A stretch of DNA of 64,000 nucleotides from Saccharimonas sp963542675 (GTDB lineage Bacteria > Patescibacteriota > Saccharimonadia > Saccharimonadales > Saccharimonadaceae), in NCBI GenBank assembly GCA_963542675.1, contig CAUTXC010000001.1, positions 53,331 through 117,330 on the forward strand. Direction: 5' to 3'. Below the pieces are notes generated by a model. That model had not been told where the DNA came from. It did no database searches and saw only the letters and a list, made by a program, of their open reading frames with translations. Position 1 is the first letter of the stretch. Every line of letters starts with the position of its first letter. This document shows positions 33,821 to 41,690 of this stretch, in pieces. Both the position numbers and the translations under genes were made by a program.

Positions 33821-34630
33821 CTAGATACTCTCCGCAAAATACTGCTGGTTGCGCCGGAAATAAAACACCGCCAACAGAATGATAATGATAATCGAAATAA
33901 ATGGAATGAGTACCCACGGAAAGGAAACAAGATCGTAGAGCTGGATAGTCTGGGGTGTTACGAGCACTTGGCGGACGTCTTGGATGATCTGGGCTGCTGG
34001 GTTGAGCATAAGATATGGCGCAGCAGCTGGCATGCGCTCCATTACCATCTGCAAAGGATAAATAACCGGCGTGGCATAGAAGGCAGCCTGCATAAAGATC
34101 TCCCATAGGTAGCCAATATCGCGGTATTTCACATTGATCGTCGCAAGGAAAAATGCCACCGCTAGGGAAAGTACATAGAGCTCGAGGATGAGTGGAATAA
34201 CCAACAATCCCTCAAGCGACCACTGTACGCCATTAACCAAACAAAAACCGAGAATCACCACCATGTTGATGGCAAGGTTGATAAAGGCCGAGATGGTACC
34301 AGAGATAACGATGATATATTTGGGGAAGTTGATCTTGCGGATCAGGTCACCGCGCGAGACGATCGACTGCAGCCCTTGCACCGTCGCCTCACTAAAGAAG
34401 TTCCATAGCACAATTCCCACTAAAAGATACACCGGATAGTGCTCGACTTGCTTACCAAGGCCGAGGAATTTATCGAACACGATATACAAAATAATAAACA
34501 AAAATATCGGCTTGAGGATTGACCACAAATAGCCCAGCACTGATCCCTGGTAGCGTAGCTTGAAGTCCGTTACGACCAACTCGCGCAGCAGGATGCGGTT
34601 TTTTCGTTGCAAAAGATTTGTTACTTTCAT
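33821..34630 (-). CDS. wzm: ABC-2 type polysaccharide exporter permease
   Basis: A membrane subunit with six hydrophobic segments and the ABC-2 motifs RELVVTDFKLRYQGSVLGY near the N-terminus and FYATPVIYPL near the fifth segment. With the following Wzt it would export lipid-linked polysaccharide. Starts at 34681, 34645 and 34630 are in frame. 34630 is used because the palindromic -10 box at 34644-34653 covers the ATG at 34645 and leaves a short leader to 34630. The operon order is wzm, wzt, GT2, tandem GT. Confidence 0.9.
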   Translation of the reverse strand: MKVTNLLQRKNRILLRELVVTDFKLRYQGSVLGYLWSILKPIFLFIILYIVFDKFLGLGKQVEHYPVYLLVGIVLWNFFSEATVQGLQSIVSRGDLIRKINFPKYIIVISGTISAFINLAINMVVILGFCLVNGVQWSLEGLLVIPLILELYVLSLAVAFFLATINVKYRDIGYLWEIFMQAAFYATPVIYPLQMVMERMPAAAPYLMLNPAAQIIQDVRQVLVTPQTIQLYDLVSFPWVLIPFISIIIIILLAVFYFRRNQQYFAESI

Positions 34631-34643
34631 AGTTTCTCTGGCC

Positions 34644-34653
34644 ATTATATAAT
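34644..34653. promoter_or_regulatory. Palindromic shared -10 element for divergent genes
   Basis: ATTATATAAT is a perfect palindrome that reads TATAAT on each strand. On the minus strand TATAAT ends 13 nt before the wzm ATG at 34630. On the plus strand it directly abuts the ATG at 34654 and lies 6 nt before an in-frame GTG at 34660. Confidence 0.6.
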
Positions 34654-35679
34654 ATGACCGTGGTAAAAAACAATCTTGCAATCATAGTTCTTAACTGGAA
34701 CGGCGCCGATGATGCCTTAGAATGCATCGATTCGTTGGCGCAGCAGACGCTAGTGCCGACCATTATCGTAGTCGATAACGACTCGCATGATGACTCGGTG
34801 GCACGCTTCCGCTCATATCAAGCTAAGCACCCTGCGCTCAGTCTCGTCATCATTGAGAATCAGCAGAACCTCGGCTTCGCCGGTGGTATTAACACAGGCC
34901 TGCGCTACGCACAGAAGCAGCAATTTTGCTTTGTTGGCGTGCTTAACCCCGACGCAGTTGCTAACACACACTGGTGCCAAGCCTTGGTGGACGAGCTACG
35001 AGCCCATCCGCATTGTGGCATTGCCACTGGGCTACTGGCTCGCCGCGATGGGACGACCATCGATAGCTCGGGCGACTTCTACACCACCTGGGGTTTGCCT
35101 GGCCCGCGCCACCGTGATGAGCCAATTAGCCACGCGCCAACAGAAGCCGGAGCAGTGTTTGGTGCAACGGGTGGCGGAGCAGTGTATCGCACGGCACTGT
35201 TCAACACTGTTGATCTTTTTGACGAAGCATTCTTCATGTACTACGAAGACGTTGACCTCAGCTTTCGCACGCAGCTAGCAGGCTGGACGGTGCGCTTCAC
35301 GCCGCACGCCGTCGCATACCACAAGGTTGGTGCCAGCAGTAGCAAAGTTCCAGGGCTCGCGGTATACAACACCTTTAAGAACTTGCCGCTGATTTTTATC
35401 AAGAATGTGCCAGGACGACTGTTTTGGTCGATTGGGGCGCGCTTTTGCCTCACCTATTGGCTGATATTCTTTAGTGCACTGCGCCATGGCAATGGTTGGC
35501 CAGCACTGCGTGGTATGCTCGCTTCTGTTATTCGCCAGCCAATGGCCTATCGGCAACGCTTTGCTATCCAGCGGCAGCGCAACGTATCAGTCGATTATAT
35601 CCGTAGTATTATCCACAACGGGCCACTACCCAATCAGACAGGCTTGCTCAAATTCCGGAAGTTTTTTACCGGTCAATAG
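34654..35679 (+). CDS. Glycosyltransferase family 2 (WbbL rhamnosyltransferase-like)
   Basis: A 341-residue GT-A protein with LAIIVLNWNGADDALECIDSL (family start), VVDNDSHD, NLGFAGGINTGLRYA, the LNPDA metal site and EAFFMYYEDVDLSFR, all typical of the WbbL-like group that often transfers rhamnose. Complete dTDP-rhamnose genes nearby make that donor plausible. The start is ambiguous: ATG at 34654 touches the -10 hexamer, while GTG at 34660 lies 6 nt beyond it, the spacing seen at other leaderless genes here. The C-terminal third has two possible amphipathic or membrane helices. Confidence 0.87.
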   Translation: MTVVKNNLAIIVLNWNGADDALECIDSLAQQTLVPTIIVVDNDSHDDSVARFRSYQAKHPALSLVIIENQQNLGFAGGINTGLRYAQKQQFCFVGVLNPDAVANTHWCQALVDELRAHPHCGIATGLLARRDGTTIDSSGDFYTTWGLPGPRHRDEPISHAPTEAGAVFGATGGGAVYRTALFNTVDLFDEAFFMYYEDVDLSFRTQLAGWTVRFTPHAVAYHKVGASSSKVPGLAVYNTFKNLPLIFIKNVPGRLFWSIGARFCLTYWLIFFSALRHGNGWPALRGMLASVIRQPMAYRQRFAIQRQRNVSVDYIRSIIHNGPLPNQTGLLKFRKFFTGQ

Positions 35680-35835
35680 TTCAGCTTGAGAGGACAGGTC
35701 AGCATTAAAGAAGCGAATCTTGAAGACCGGCTTTCATATGAAAGTAGCATACCATACTCTACTAGTGCACAATTAACCTGCGTCTTATCACCCCTGTTAC
35801 GCACGCAATCATTTTGCATATTCGCCATCTATGCG

Positions 35836-35841
35836 TACAAT
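35836..35841 (+). promoter_or_regulatory. -10 box of the sucCD operon
   Basis: TACAAT ends 7 nt before the ATG at 35849. TTGCAT at 35814-35819, 16 bp upstream, is a possible -35. A perfect 14-bp palindrome, CTTTCATATGAAAG, lies further upstream at 35731-35744 and could be a protein-binding site. Confidence 0.5.
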
Positions 35842-35848
35842 AATACCT

Positions 35849-36898
35849 ATGCGTCTTCTTGAATACCAAGCCAAGCAATGCTTGGCCGAGGCTGGTGTGG
35901 CAGTACCGCAGAGTGATATTATAGAATCTGCAACAGTGGTGCCCACCGTCCCTATCGTCCTCAAATCACAAGTTCCGATCGGTGGCCGCGGCAAGGCAGG
36001 TGGTGTGGTGATTGTCCGCGAGCAATCCGCTGTTACGCCAACCATTCAGCGTCTCTTTACCCTCGATATTGGTGGCTACACCCCCACGAAGCTTCTTGCC
36101 GAGGAAGTTCTCTCCATCGCCCGCGAGTGCTACATTTCGCTCACCATTAACCGTGAGCAATCATCCATCGAGCTGCTTGCCCACACCAGCGGTGGCATTG
36201 ATGTGGAAGAACACGATCCTGCAGCGTTCTTTCGCCAGGCCATTACGCCGCAAACAGTTCATACTGTAGCCGAAGCACTAGCGGAGTATTTGTCGCTGCC
36301 AGAGCAGGCCTTTGCGCTTGAGGATATGGTGGCGAATTGTTTGCGTTGCTTTATTGACAACGATTGTCTATTACTCGAGATTAACCCACTCGTTGTGACG
36401 ACAGATGGACAGCTCATCGCTGGTGATGCAAAAATGACGATTGACGATGCGGCGCTGTTTCGCCACCCGCAGTGGCACGAAGCAGCCCTAGAGGATCATA
36501 ATTTCGTCACGCTCGACCACAATGGGACGGTTGCGACGATTGCCAATGGTGCAGGCCTGGCGATGGCCACCGTTGATGCGGTGACTGCCCGCGGCGTGCA
36601 GCCAGCTAACTTTCTTGACATTGGTGGCACGGCCACTCCAGAGAAGATCCTGGCTAGCTTCGAGCAGATTGCTCGCTTCCCTGCTGTGGCGCTCATCATT
36701 ATTAATATCTTTGGTGGTATTGTGCGCTGCGACGATGTAGCAGCGGCCATTATTAGTGCCAAGCAGCAGCTACCTGACCTCCCGCCACTCGCTGTCCGCC
36801 TAACAGGTAATCGCGAGGCTGAAGCCAAGACGCTCCTTGCCCGCGAACACATTCCACTCTACGATAATCTCTCTCACATCCTGAAGGAGGCTGTATGA
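35849..36898 (+). CDS. sucC: Succinyl-CoA ligase beta subunit
   Basis: The ATP-grasp subunit of succinyl-CoA synthetase, which interconverts succinyl-CoA + NDP + phosphate with succinate + CoA + NTP. The 349-residue protein starts MRLLEYQAKQCLAEAGVAVP as in SucC and keeps KSQVPIGGRGKAGGV, LEINPLV, DAKMTIDDAA, NGAGLAMATVD, LDIGGTA and IFGGIVRCD. It is about 40 residues shorter than the E. coli subunit. An ATG at 35831 is also in frame but overlaps the -10 box. The stop overlaps the sucD start, and AAGGAGG precedes sucD. Confidence 0.92.
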   Translation: MRLLEYQAKQCLAEAGVAVPQSDIIESATVVPTVPIVLKSQVPIGGRGKAGGVVIVREQSAVTPTIQRLFTLDIGGYTPTKLLAEEVLSIARECYISLTINREQSSIELLAHTSGGIDVEEHDPAAFFRQAITPQTVHTVAEALAEYLSLPEQAFALEDMVANCLRCFIDNDCLLLEINPLVVTTDGQLIAGDAKMTIDDAALFRHPQWHEAALEDHNFVTLDHNGTVATIANGAGLAMATVDAVTARGVQPANFLDIGGTATPEKILASFEQIARFPAVALIIINIFGGIVRCDDVAAAIISAKQQLPDLPPLAVRLTGNREAEAKTLLAREHIPLYDNLSHILKEAV

Positions 36899-37767
36899 TG
36901 ACCCCTGATATCTTTCGCGGCAAGCATGTTATCGTTCAGGGCATAACGGGCAAAAATGGCTCATTTCATACCGAGCGTATGCTAGCGAGTGGCACGCATA
37001 TTGTTGGCGGCACGTCACCCAACCAATCGGTTACAGAGGTGCACGGCGTGCCTGTCTTCCGGACAATTCGTGAAATTCAGGCGCAGCAGCCTGTCGATAT
37101 TTCCGTCATTTTTGTACCAGCAGCCTATGCCAAAGCAGCGATTATGGAAGCAATTGATGCAGAGGTGCCACTCATTATTTGTATCACCGAGGGCGTGCCT
37201 GTCCACGATATGTTGCATATAAAACAACGCTTAGCAACCAGTTCTTCGATTTTGATCGGCCCCAACTGCCCTGGCGTTCTCATCCCCGGCGTGCACAACC
37301 TCGGCATCGTCCCCGCCACGCTCGCCACGCCAGGTCACACTGCTATCGTCAGCCGTAGCGGCACGCTCACCTACGAAGCAATGAGCCTCCTCACTCAGGC
37401 AGGTATTGGCCAGCGCTATGTGATTGGGATTGGCGGCGATATGATTGGTGGCAGCAGCTTTATTGATTGCTTGCAATTGTTTGAGCAAGATGCAGCGGTG
37501 GAGCAGATTGTGCTGATCGGTGAGATTGGTGGCACGAGCGAGATTGCCGCGGCGGATTATATTAAGCGTCATATAAGCAAACCAGTCTATGCTTACATTG
37601 CGGGCCACAGTGCACCATCTGGAGTACAGATGGGCCATGCTGGGGCGATCCTTGGCACAAATGAACTGGAGTCAGCCCAGGCCAAGACGGCCCGGCTCGA
37701 GGCCAGTGGCGCAGTGGTGGCATCGTCCATCCAGTCGCTCATCGCGCTCATACCAACCAATAAGTGA
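36895..37767 (+). CDS. sucD: Succinyl-CoA ligase alpha subunit
   Basis: The CoA-binding, phospho-histidine subunit, 290 residues, the usual length. It has the Rossmann start VIVQGITGKNGSFHT, GGTSPNQ, ITEGVPVHD, GPNCPG, SRSGTLTYE, GIGGDMIGG and the active-site QMGHAGAI with the phosphorylated His. It overlaps sucC by 4 bp at a duplicated ATG. No other citric-acid-cycle gene is seen in the window, so a role in substrate-level phosphorylation or succinyl-CoA supply is inferred. Its TGA stop also supplies the TGN of the next gene's extended -10 box. Confidence 0.93.
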   Translation: MMTPDIFRGKHVIVQGITGKNGSFHTERMLASGTHIVGGTSPNQSVTEVHGVPVFRTIREIQAQQPVDISVIFVPAAYAKAAIMEAIDAEVPLIICITEGVPVHDMLHIKQRLATSSSILIGPNCPGVLIPGVHNLGIVPATLATPGHTAIVSRSGTLTYEAMSLLTQAGIGQRYVIGIGGDMIGGSSFIDCLQLFEQDAAVEQIVLIGEIGGTSEIAAADYIKRHISKPVYAYIAGHSAPSGVQMGHAGAILGTNELESAQAKTARLEASGAVVASSIQSLIALIPTNK

Positions 37768-37773
37768 TACAAT
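37765..37773 (+). promoter_or_regulatory. Extended -10 promoter overlapping the sucD stop codon
   Basis: TGATACAAT: its TGA is the sucD stop codon, and TACAAT ends 9 nt before the ATG at 37783. Confidence 0.5.
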
Positions 37774-37782
37774 AAGGCTACG

Positions 37783-38730
37783 ATGAAAACAATCACCATT
37801 CTTATTCCTGCCTACAACGAAGCAGCTGTTTTGCCACAGCTGTTTGCCCGGCTCGAGACGCTGCAGCGCAGTGTCGATCGCCGACGCTACCAGTTCGAGT
37901 TCCTATTTATTAATGATGGCAGCCAGGATCACACGCTCGAGCTCATTCAGATCGAGCAGCAACACAACCCCGCCATCGCCTACCTCAATCTCTCGCGCAA
38001 CTTTGGCAAAGAAGCTGCTATGCTCGCTGGCTTCGACCATGCCACGGGTGATGCTGTGGTGGTAATTGATGCCGATCTGCAAGACCCACCGGAGCTCATC
38101 CCGCAGATGATCGAGCTGTGGGAGCAGGGGTATGATGATGTATATGCGCGGCGCCGAAGCCGCTCAGGCGAGACTTGGCTCAAGAAAAAAACTGCCGCTT
38201 GGTACTACCGCCTCCTCCAGAGTACGACACATATTCCTGTTCAGATCGACACAGGTGACTTCCGCTTACTGAGCAAGCGCTGCGTCACTGCTATCACCCA
38301 GCTGCGCGAATCTCAGCGCAATACCAAAGCGATCTTTAGTTGGGTGGGTTACAAAAAGAAGGAAATTCTCTATGACCGCGACCCACGGGCTGCTGGTAGC
38401 ATCAAGCAAAGTCCGCGCACGCTCATTAACCTGGCTATTGACGGCATCACAAGCTTTACGACCGCGCCACTGCGTATCTCAGCCGTGCTGGGCTTCCTTA
38501 TCGCCTTCTTGGCCTCTATCTATATCCTCTATCTACTCATCCGACCACTGTTTGGCGTGCCAACTGGTGCAGGCTATTCGTCACTCATGGCAGTGATTCT
38601 CTTCCTTGGTGGAGTGCAGCTGCTGAGTTTGGGAGTTATTGGCGAATACATCGCCCGAATTTTTAGCGAAACGAAGCAGCGCCCACCTTATCTCGTTGAG
38701 GAGCATTGTGAGGCTCGCCATCGCAAATAA
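37783..38730 (+). CDS. Polyprenyl-phosphate glycosyltransferase (GtrB/ArnC-like GT2)
   Basis: A 315-residue GT2 enzyme with ILIPAYNEA, FINDGSQDHT, NFGKEAAMLAGFDHA, the VIDADLQDPPE metal site and DTGDFRLLSKR, followed by two C-terminal membrane helices (about 232-252 and 268-290). This is the GtrB/DPM1 architecture that loads a hexose onto undecaprenyl phosphate at the cytoplasmic face. It overlaps a GtrA-family gene by 23 bp, giving the classic GtrA-GtrB flippase/synthase pair used for glycan or wall decoration. Confidence 0.92.
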   Translation: MKTITILIPAYNEAAVLPQLFARLETLQRSVDRRRYQFEFLFINDGSQDHTLELIQIEQQHNPAIAYLNLSRNFGKEAAMLAGFDHATGDAVVVIDADLQDPPELIPQMIELWEQGYDDVYARRRSRSGETWLKKKTAAWYYRLLQSTTHIPVQIDTGDFRLLSKRCVTAITQLRESQRNTKAIFSWVGYKKKEILYDRDPRAAGSIKQSPRTLINLAIDGITSFTTAPLRISAVLGFLIAFLASIYILYLLIRPLFGVPTGAGYSSLMAVILFLGGVQLLSLGVIGEYIARIFSETKQRPPYLVEEHCEARHRK

Positions 38731-39130
38731 CAGAGGTAAGTTGCTGCGGTTTGCGCTCGTTGGCGGGATTAATACAGTAATCGATATTGGTTTGCTGTTT
38801 GGGCTTACTGCGCTTGGTTTGCCAAAGCTCACGGCCAATACAGTATCAACGGGCCTAGCCTTTATTTTTAGCTTTTTTGCTAATAAGTCGTACACTTTTC
38901 GCGCTCAGGGTGATGTGCGCTGGCAACTGATCTTGTTTGTTGTCGTTACTCTAGCGGGCTTGTGGGGGCTGCAAAATGTGGTTATTTTCTGCGTCTCTCC
39001 TATCCTTGCCTCTGTTATTCATGCCGAGTCACTTGTGCTGCTGCTCGCAAAAATTATTGCTACTGGTGCATCGCTGGTGTGGAATTATTGTTTGTATGAT
39101 CATGTTGTTTTTCGAACAACAGAGAGATAA
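38708..39130 (+). CDS. GtrA family membrane protein
   Basis: A protein of about 140 residues with four hydrophobic segments and the GtrA pattern (LLRFALVGGINTVID at the start, FFANKSYTF in the middle loop, WNYCLYDHVVF at the end). GtrA proteins are thought to flip polyprenyl-phosphate sugars made by GtrB. The GTG at 38708, with AGGAG 4 nt upstream, gives a normal family N-terminus; the longer open frame from 38639 lies inside gtrB. Expression is probably coupled to gtrB by overlap. Confidence 0.86.
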   Translation: MRLAIANNRGKLLRFALVGGINTVIDIGLLFGLTALGLPKLTANTVSTGLAFIFSFFANKSYTFRAQGDVRWQLILFVVVTLAGLWGLQNVVIFCVSPILASVIHAESLVLLLAKIIATGASLVWNYCLYDHVVFRTTER

Positions 39131-39193
39131 TGTTTCGCGAATAATACAGTTTTTAAACAGTACATCTACAAACTCACTGTACATTTATAACTA

Positions 39194-39715
39194 TTATTGA
39201 CGCTGATAATCATCCGCCACCCGCACAATATCATCCTCTGTTGATGGGTGCGCTGGGTTGGTGTGCTGCCAGAGCTCAGCAATAATCGTTGGGTGCTGAG
39301 CGTCACCGCAAGCACGGTGGCGCTCCCCTGCCGCCAGCCTTACGATATCGCCTGCCTGAGCTGGTGTTGGCTGGGCTGGTAGCTCGTCGCTCGTGTTGCA
39401 ATAGTATGCACCAGCGGTCAGAAAACGCCACAGCTCCGCTCGCCGATGATGATATTGCCAGCTCAGGCGCGCCCCTGGCCGAACAAAGAGAATCTTGGGA
39501 CTGAGCGGTACATGAGCATAGTCCTTAACTATTACTCCCGATACTGCAAAGAAATCCGCCGCAAACTGCTCCGCCTGTGCCGGGTCAATACAGATAAAAC
39601 CACCCCAGGGCCGCTGGCTATCTGTCTCAGTAGTATGGTAGCCTGCCTGGTGAAGAATATATTCTATCTGCGCCAGATTCGTCTGAACTGCTATGTGTTG
39701 CGGTAGTTCCGTCAT
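39194..39715 (-). CDS. Cupin protein resembling type II mannose-6-phosphate isomerase
   Basis: A 173-residue cupin. The segment SPKILFVRPGARLSWQYHHR matches the metal-binding start of the phosphomannose isomerase type II cupin, and ELW...GDIVRLAAGERHR and EDDIVRVADDY match its second half. The pyrophosphorylase domain of bifunctional ManC/AlgA enzymes is absent, so it may be a stand-alone sugar-phosphate isomerase. Both His of YHHR and the later Glu and His metal ligands are present. It has its own extended -10 promoter and points towards the GtrA gene, in convergent arrangement. Confidence 0.75.
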   Translation of the reverse strand: MTELPQHIAVQTNLAQIEYILHQAGYHTTETDSQRPWGGFICIDPAQAEQFAADFFAVSGVIVKDYAHVPLSPKILFVRPGARLSWQYHHRRAELWRFLTAGAYYCNTSDELPAQPTPAQAGDIVRLAAGERHRACGDAQHPTIIAELWQHTNPAHPSTEDDIVRVADDYQRQ

Positions 39716-39733
39716 ATTACTCGTAATATGGGT

Positions 39734-39742
39734 ATTATAGCA
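39734..39742 (-). promoter_or_regulatory. Extended -10 promoter of the cupin gene
   Basis: TGCTATAAT on the minus strand, ending 18 nt before the ATG at 39715. No clear Shine-Dalgarno sequence follows. Confidence 0.6.
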
Positions 39743-39819
39743 CTTTTATACAGAGTTTAGATTATCACCACCCGCCTTGACACACGCGTGTCCATCTGGC
39801 GCTTTCGGTGCGAGGGCTG

Positions 39820-39825
39820 TATACT
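39820..39825 (+). promoter_or_regulatory. -10 box of the GT4 gene
   Basis: TATACT ends 7 nt before the ATG at 39833. A TTGACA at 39777-39782 is too far upstream to be its -35. It overlaps the palindrome ACACGCGTGT (starting at 39781), which may be an operator. Confidence 0.5.
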
Positions 39826-39832
39826 AGAAAGT

Positions 39833-40936
39833 ATGAGTTCTCATATTGCAATCGACGCCCGCGTGATCAATTCTGGCACGGGCACATATGTCGTGAAGTT
39901 GCTTGAGCAGCTGGAGCGGCTTGATACGACCAACCGCTATAGTATCCTCGTTCCTACTAAGGACCGCGACTACTGGCAGCCACACAACCCTAACTTCACC
40001 ATCCGCACGGTCGACTTTGCCAACTATTCGCTAGCGGAGCAACTTGGCTTCCGGCGCTACCTAGATGAGCTAGGACCCGACTTAGTACATTTTTGTATGC
40101 CGCAGCAACCGATCTTTTACAGAGGTAAGCACGTCACCACAGTGCACGATATGACTCTCCTCAAGACGTATAATTCCGACAAAAATTGGCTCGTATTTCA
40201 TCTCAAACAATTGGTAGGGCGCTGGGTATTTCGGCGGATTGCCCGTACTAGCGAACATATCATCACTATTTCTCAGACAACCAAGCAGGAATACCAAGAC
40301 TTTACTAAGATCCCCGATAGCAAAATCTCAGTCATCTACGAGGCAGGCGAGGTGCACCCTGGGCAGCTCACGCCATATATCGACCTCCCCTTCAAGCGGT
40401 TCATTATCTACGTTGGGCAGCAGCCTGATTATAAAAATCTGCGTCGCCTCGCGGCCGCACATCAGCAGCTGCTGAGCCGCTGGCCAGACCTTGGCCTGGT
40501 GTTTGTAGGGCGGATGAATGAAGACACCAAGCGCAACCAAGCCTACTACCAGCAGCAAGGCTATCGCAATATTCACTTCACTGGGTTTATCCCCGACGGG
40601 CAGCGTGATTGGCTGCTTAACAAAGCCGAGGCATATGTCTTTCCATCATTAATGGAAGGATTTGGTCTGCCGCCACTAGAGACAATGGCGTATGGCACAA
40701 CCCCTGTTATATCGAGCAATACCTCGTGTATGCCCGAGATCTTGGGCGATGCCGCCGAGTACTTCGACCCACTCGACGTTGATGCCATCGCTAGCGCAAT
40801 CGACCGTGTCCTCAGCCAGCCCGCCCGCCGTCGCGAGCTCATTGTCAAAGGCAAAGCCCAAGCTACCCGCTACTCATGGGAACGCTGCGGCAAAGAAACG
40901 TTAGCGGTGTATAAGCGAGCACTGCGGCAATCATAA
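39833..40936 (+). CDS. Glycosyltransferase family 4
   Basis: A 367-residue GT-B enzyme with IAIDARVINSGTGTYV (Gly-rich acceptor loop), TVHDMTLL, FIIYVGQQPDYKN, FTGFIPDGQ and SLMEGFGLPPLETMAYGTTPVI, the EX7E donor-site signature. The pattern resembles mannosyl- and other GT4 transferases of O-antigen loci. The ATG at 39833 is chosen over 39788 because the -10 box lies between them. It is the last glycan gene before the origin block. The 272-bp gap after it is AT-rich, with weak hairpins and a terminator for khpB. Confidence 0.9.
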   Translation: MSSHIAIDARVINSGTGTYVVKLLEQLERLDTTNRYSILVPTKDRDYWQPHNPNFTIRTVDFANYSLAEQLGFRRYLDELGPDLVHFCMPQQPIFYRGKHVTTVHDMTLLKTYNSDKNWLVFHLKQLVGRWVFRRIARTSEHIITISQTTKQEYQDFTKIPDSKISVIYEAGEVHPGQLTPYIDLPFKRFIIYVGQQPDYKNLRRLAAAHQQLLSRWPDLGLVFVGRMNEDTKRNQAYYQQQGYRNIHFTGFIPDGQRDWLLNKAEAYVFPSLMEGFGLPPLETMAYGTTPVISSNTSCMPEILGDAAEYFDPLDVDAIASAIDRVLSQPARRRELIVKGKAQATRYSWERCGKETLAVYKRALRQS

Positions 40937-41160
40937 TCAGTTTATTTATAGCCAATCTAAGTGATGATTGTGATATCAGAACATAAAGTCTCACCCACCT
41001 TGGTGTGAGTCTATTCTCTCTTGCCTTGTATAAGTTGTAGTTGTCATTTATAACAATACTTTATCTCTGCTCTGTATCGCGTTCTATTAAAAACAGTGGA
41101 GTGAGCACAAGAATTAGCACGCCGCTACGAAGTAGCTATTTTGATATTATTATCGCAAAA

Positions 41161-41186
41161 ATAACCAGCCATCACTGACCGGTTAT
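41161..41186 (-). terminator. Probable terminator after khpB
   Basis: Arms ATAACC and GGTTAT around a 14-nt loop, followed on the minus strand by TTTTT, 23 bp beyond the khpB stop. Confidence 0.55.
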
Positions 41187-41208
41187 AAGATATATCATAG
41201 CGTAGCTT

Positions 41209-41673
41209 TTACTCAGCCTCTTCCAGCTGGATGATCACATGGCGCTCACGACCTTCGCCTTCGGAGACGGTCGTGATGCCAGCTGCGTCGGCAGCAACTT
41301 GGTGAACGATACGCCGATCGGCTGGGCTCAGGTGAGCGGTGTAGGACTCACCAGTTGCACGCACGCGCTCGATCCAGCCCCGCGCTTTGTCGGCAATCTT
41401 TTCCTCGTGCTGCTTTTTATAGTCGGCAATATCAACACTCACACGCACTACCGCAGCATTTTGCGCCCGCAGCGCCGATGAGACGATATATTGCAATGCC
41501 CGTAATGTCTCTGCCCCGCGGCCAATCAAGATACTATTGATATCCGACGACTCTACCCGAAGCGTCATCACCTCGCCATCGTCATCACCCGATACCGCAA
41601 TATTTTCGCCAAAAAATGAGATGATGTTCTGGAGATATTCTCGGGCAAATGTTACTGATTGGTATCGATCCAT
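41209..41673 (-). CDS. khpB: KH/R3H RNA-binding protein KhpB (Jag)
   Basis: A 154-residue protein with a type II KH region (about 5-85, with ILIGRGAETLRALQYIVS as the nucleic-acid loop) and a C-terminal R3H domain (about 90-150, with ADRRIVHQVA). It lacks the N-terminal Jag_N domain found in many firmicute homologues. KhpB binds RNA and is linked to cell-wall and division control in other bacteria. It lies 17 bp after yidC in the same direction, the conserved yidC-jag pairing near the origin. Confidence 0.9.
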   Translation of the reverse strand: MDRYQSVTFAREYLQNIISFFGENIAVSGDDDGEVMTLRVESSDINSILIGRGAETLRALQYIVSSALRAQNAAVVRVSVDIADYKKQHEEKIADKARGWIERVRATGESYTAHLSPADRRIVHQVAADAAGITTVSEGEGRERHVIIQLEEAE

Positions 41674-41690
41674 CGGGTTCTCCTCCTCTG

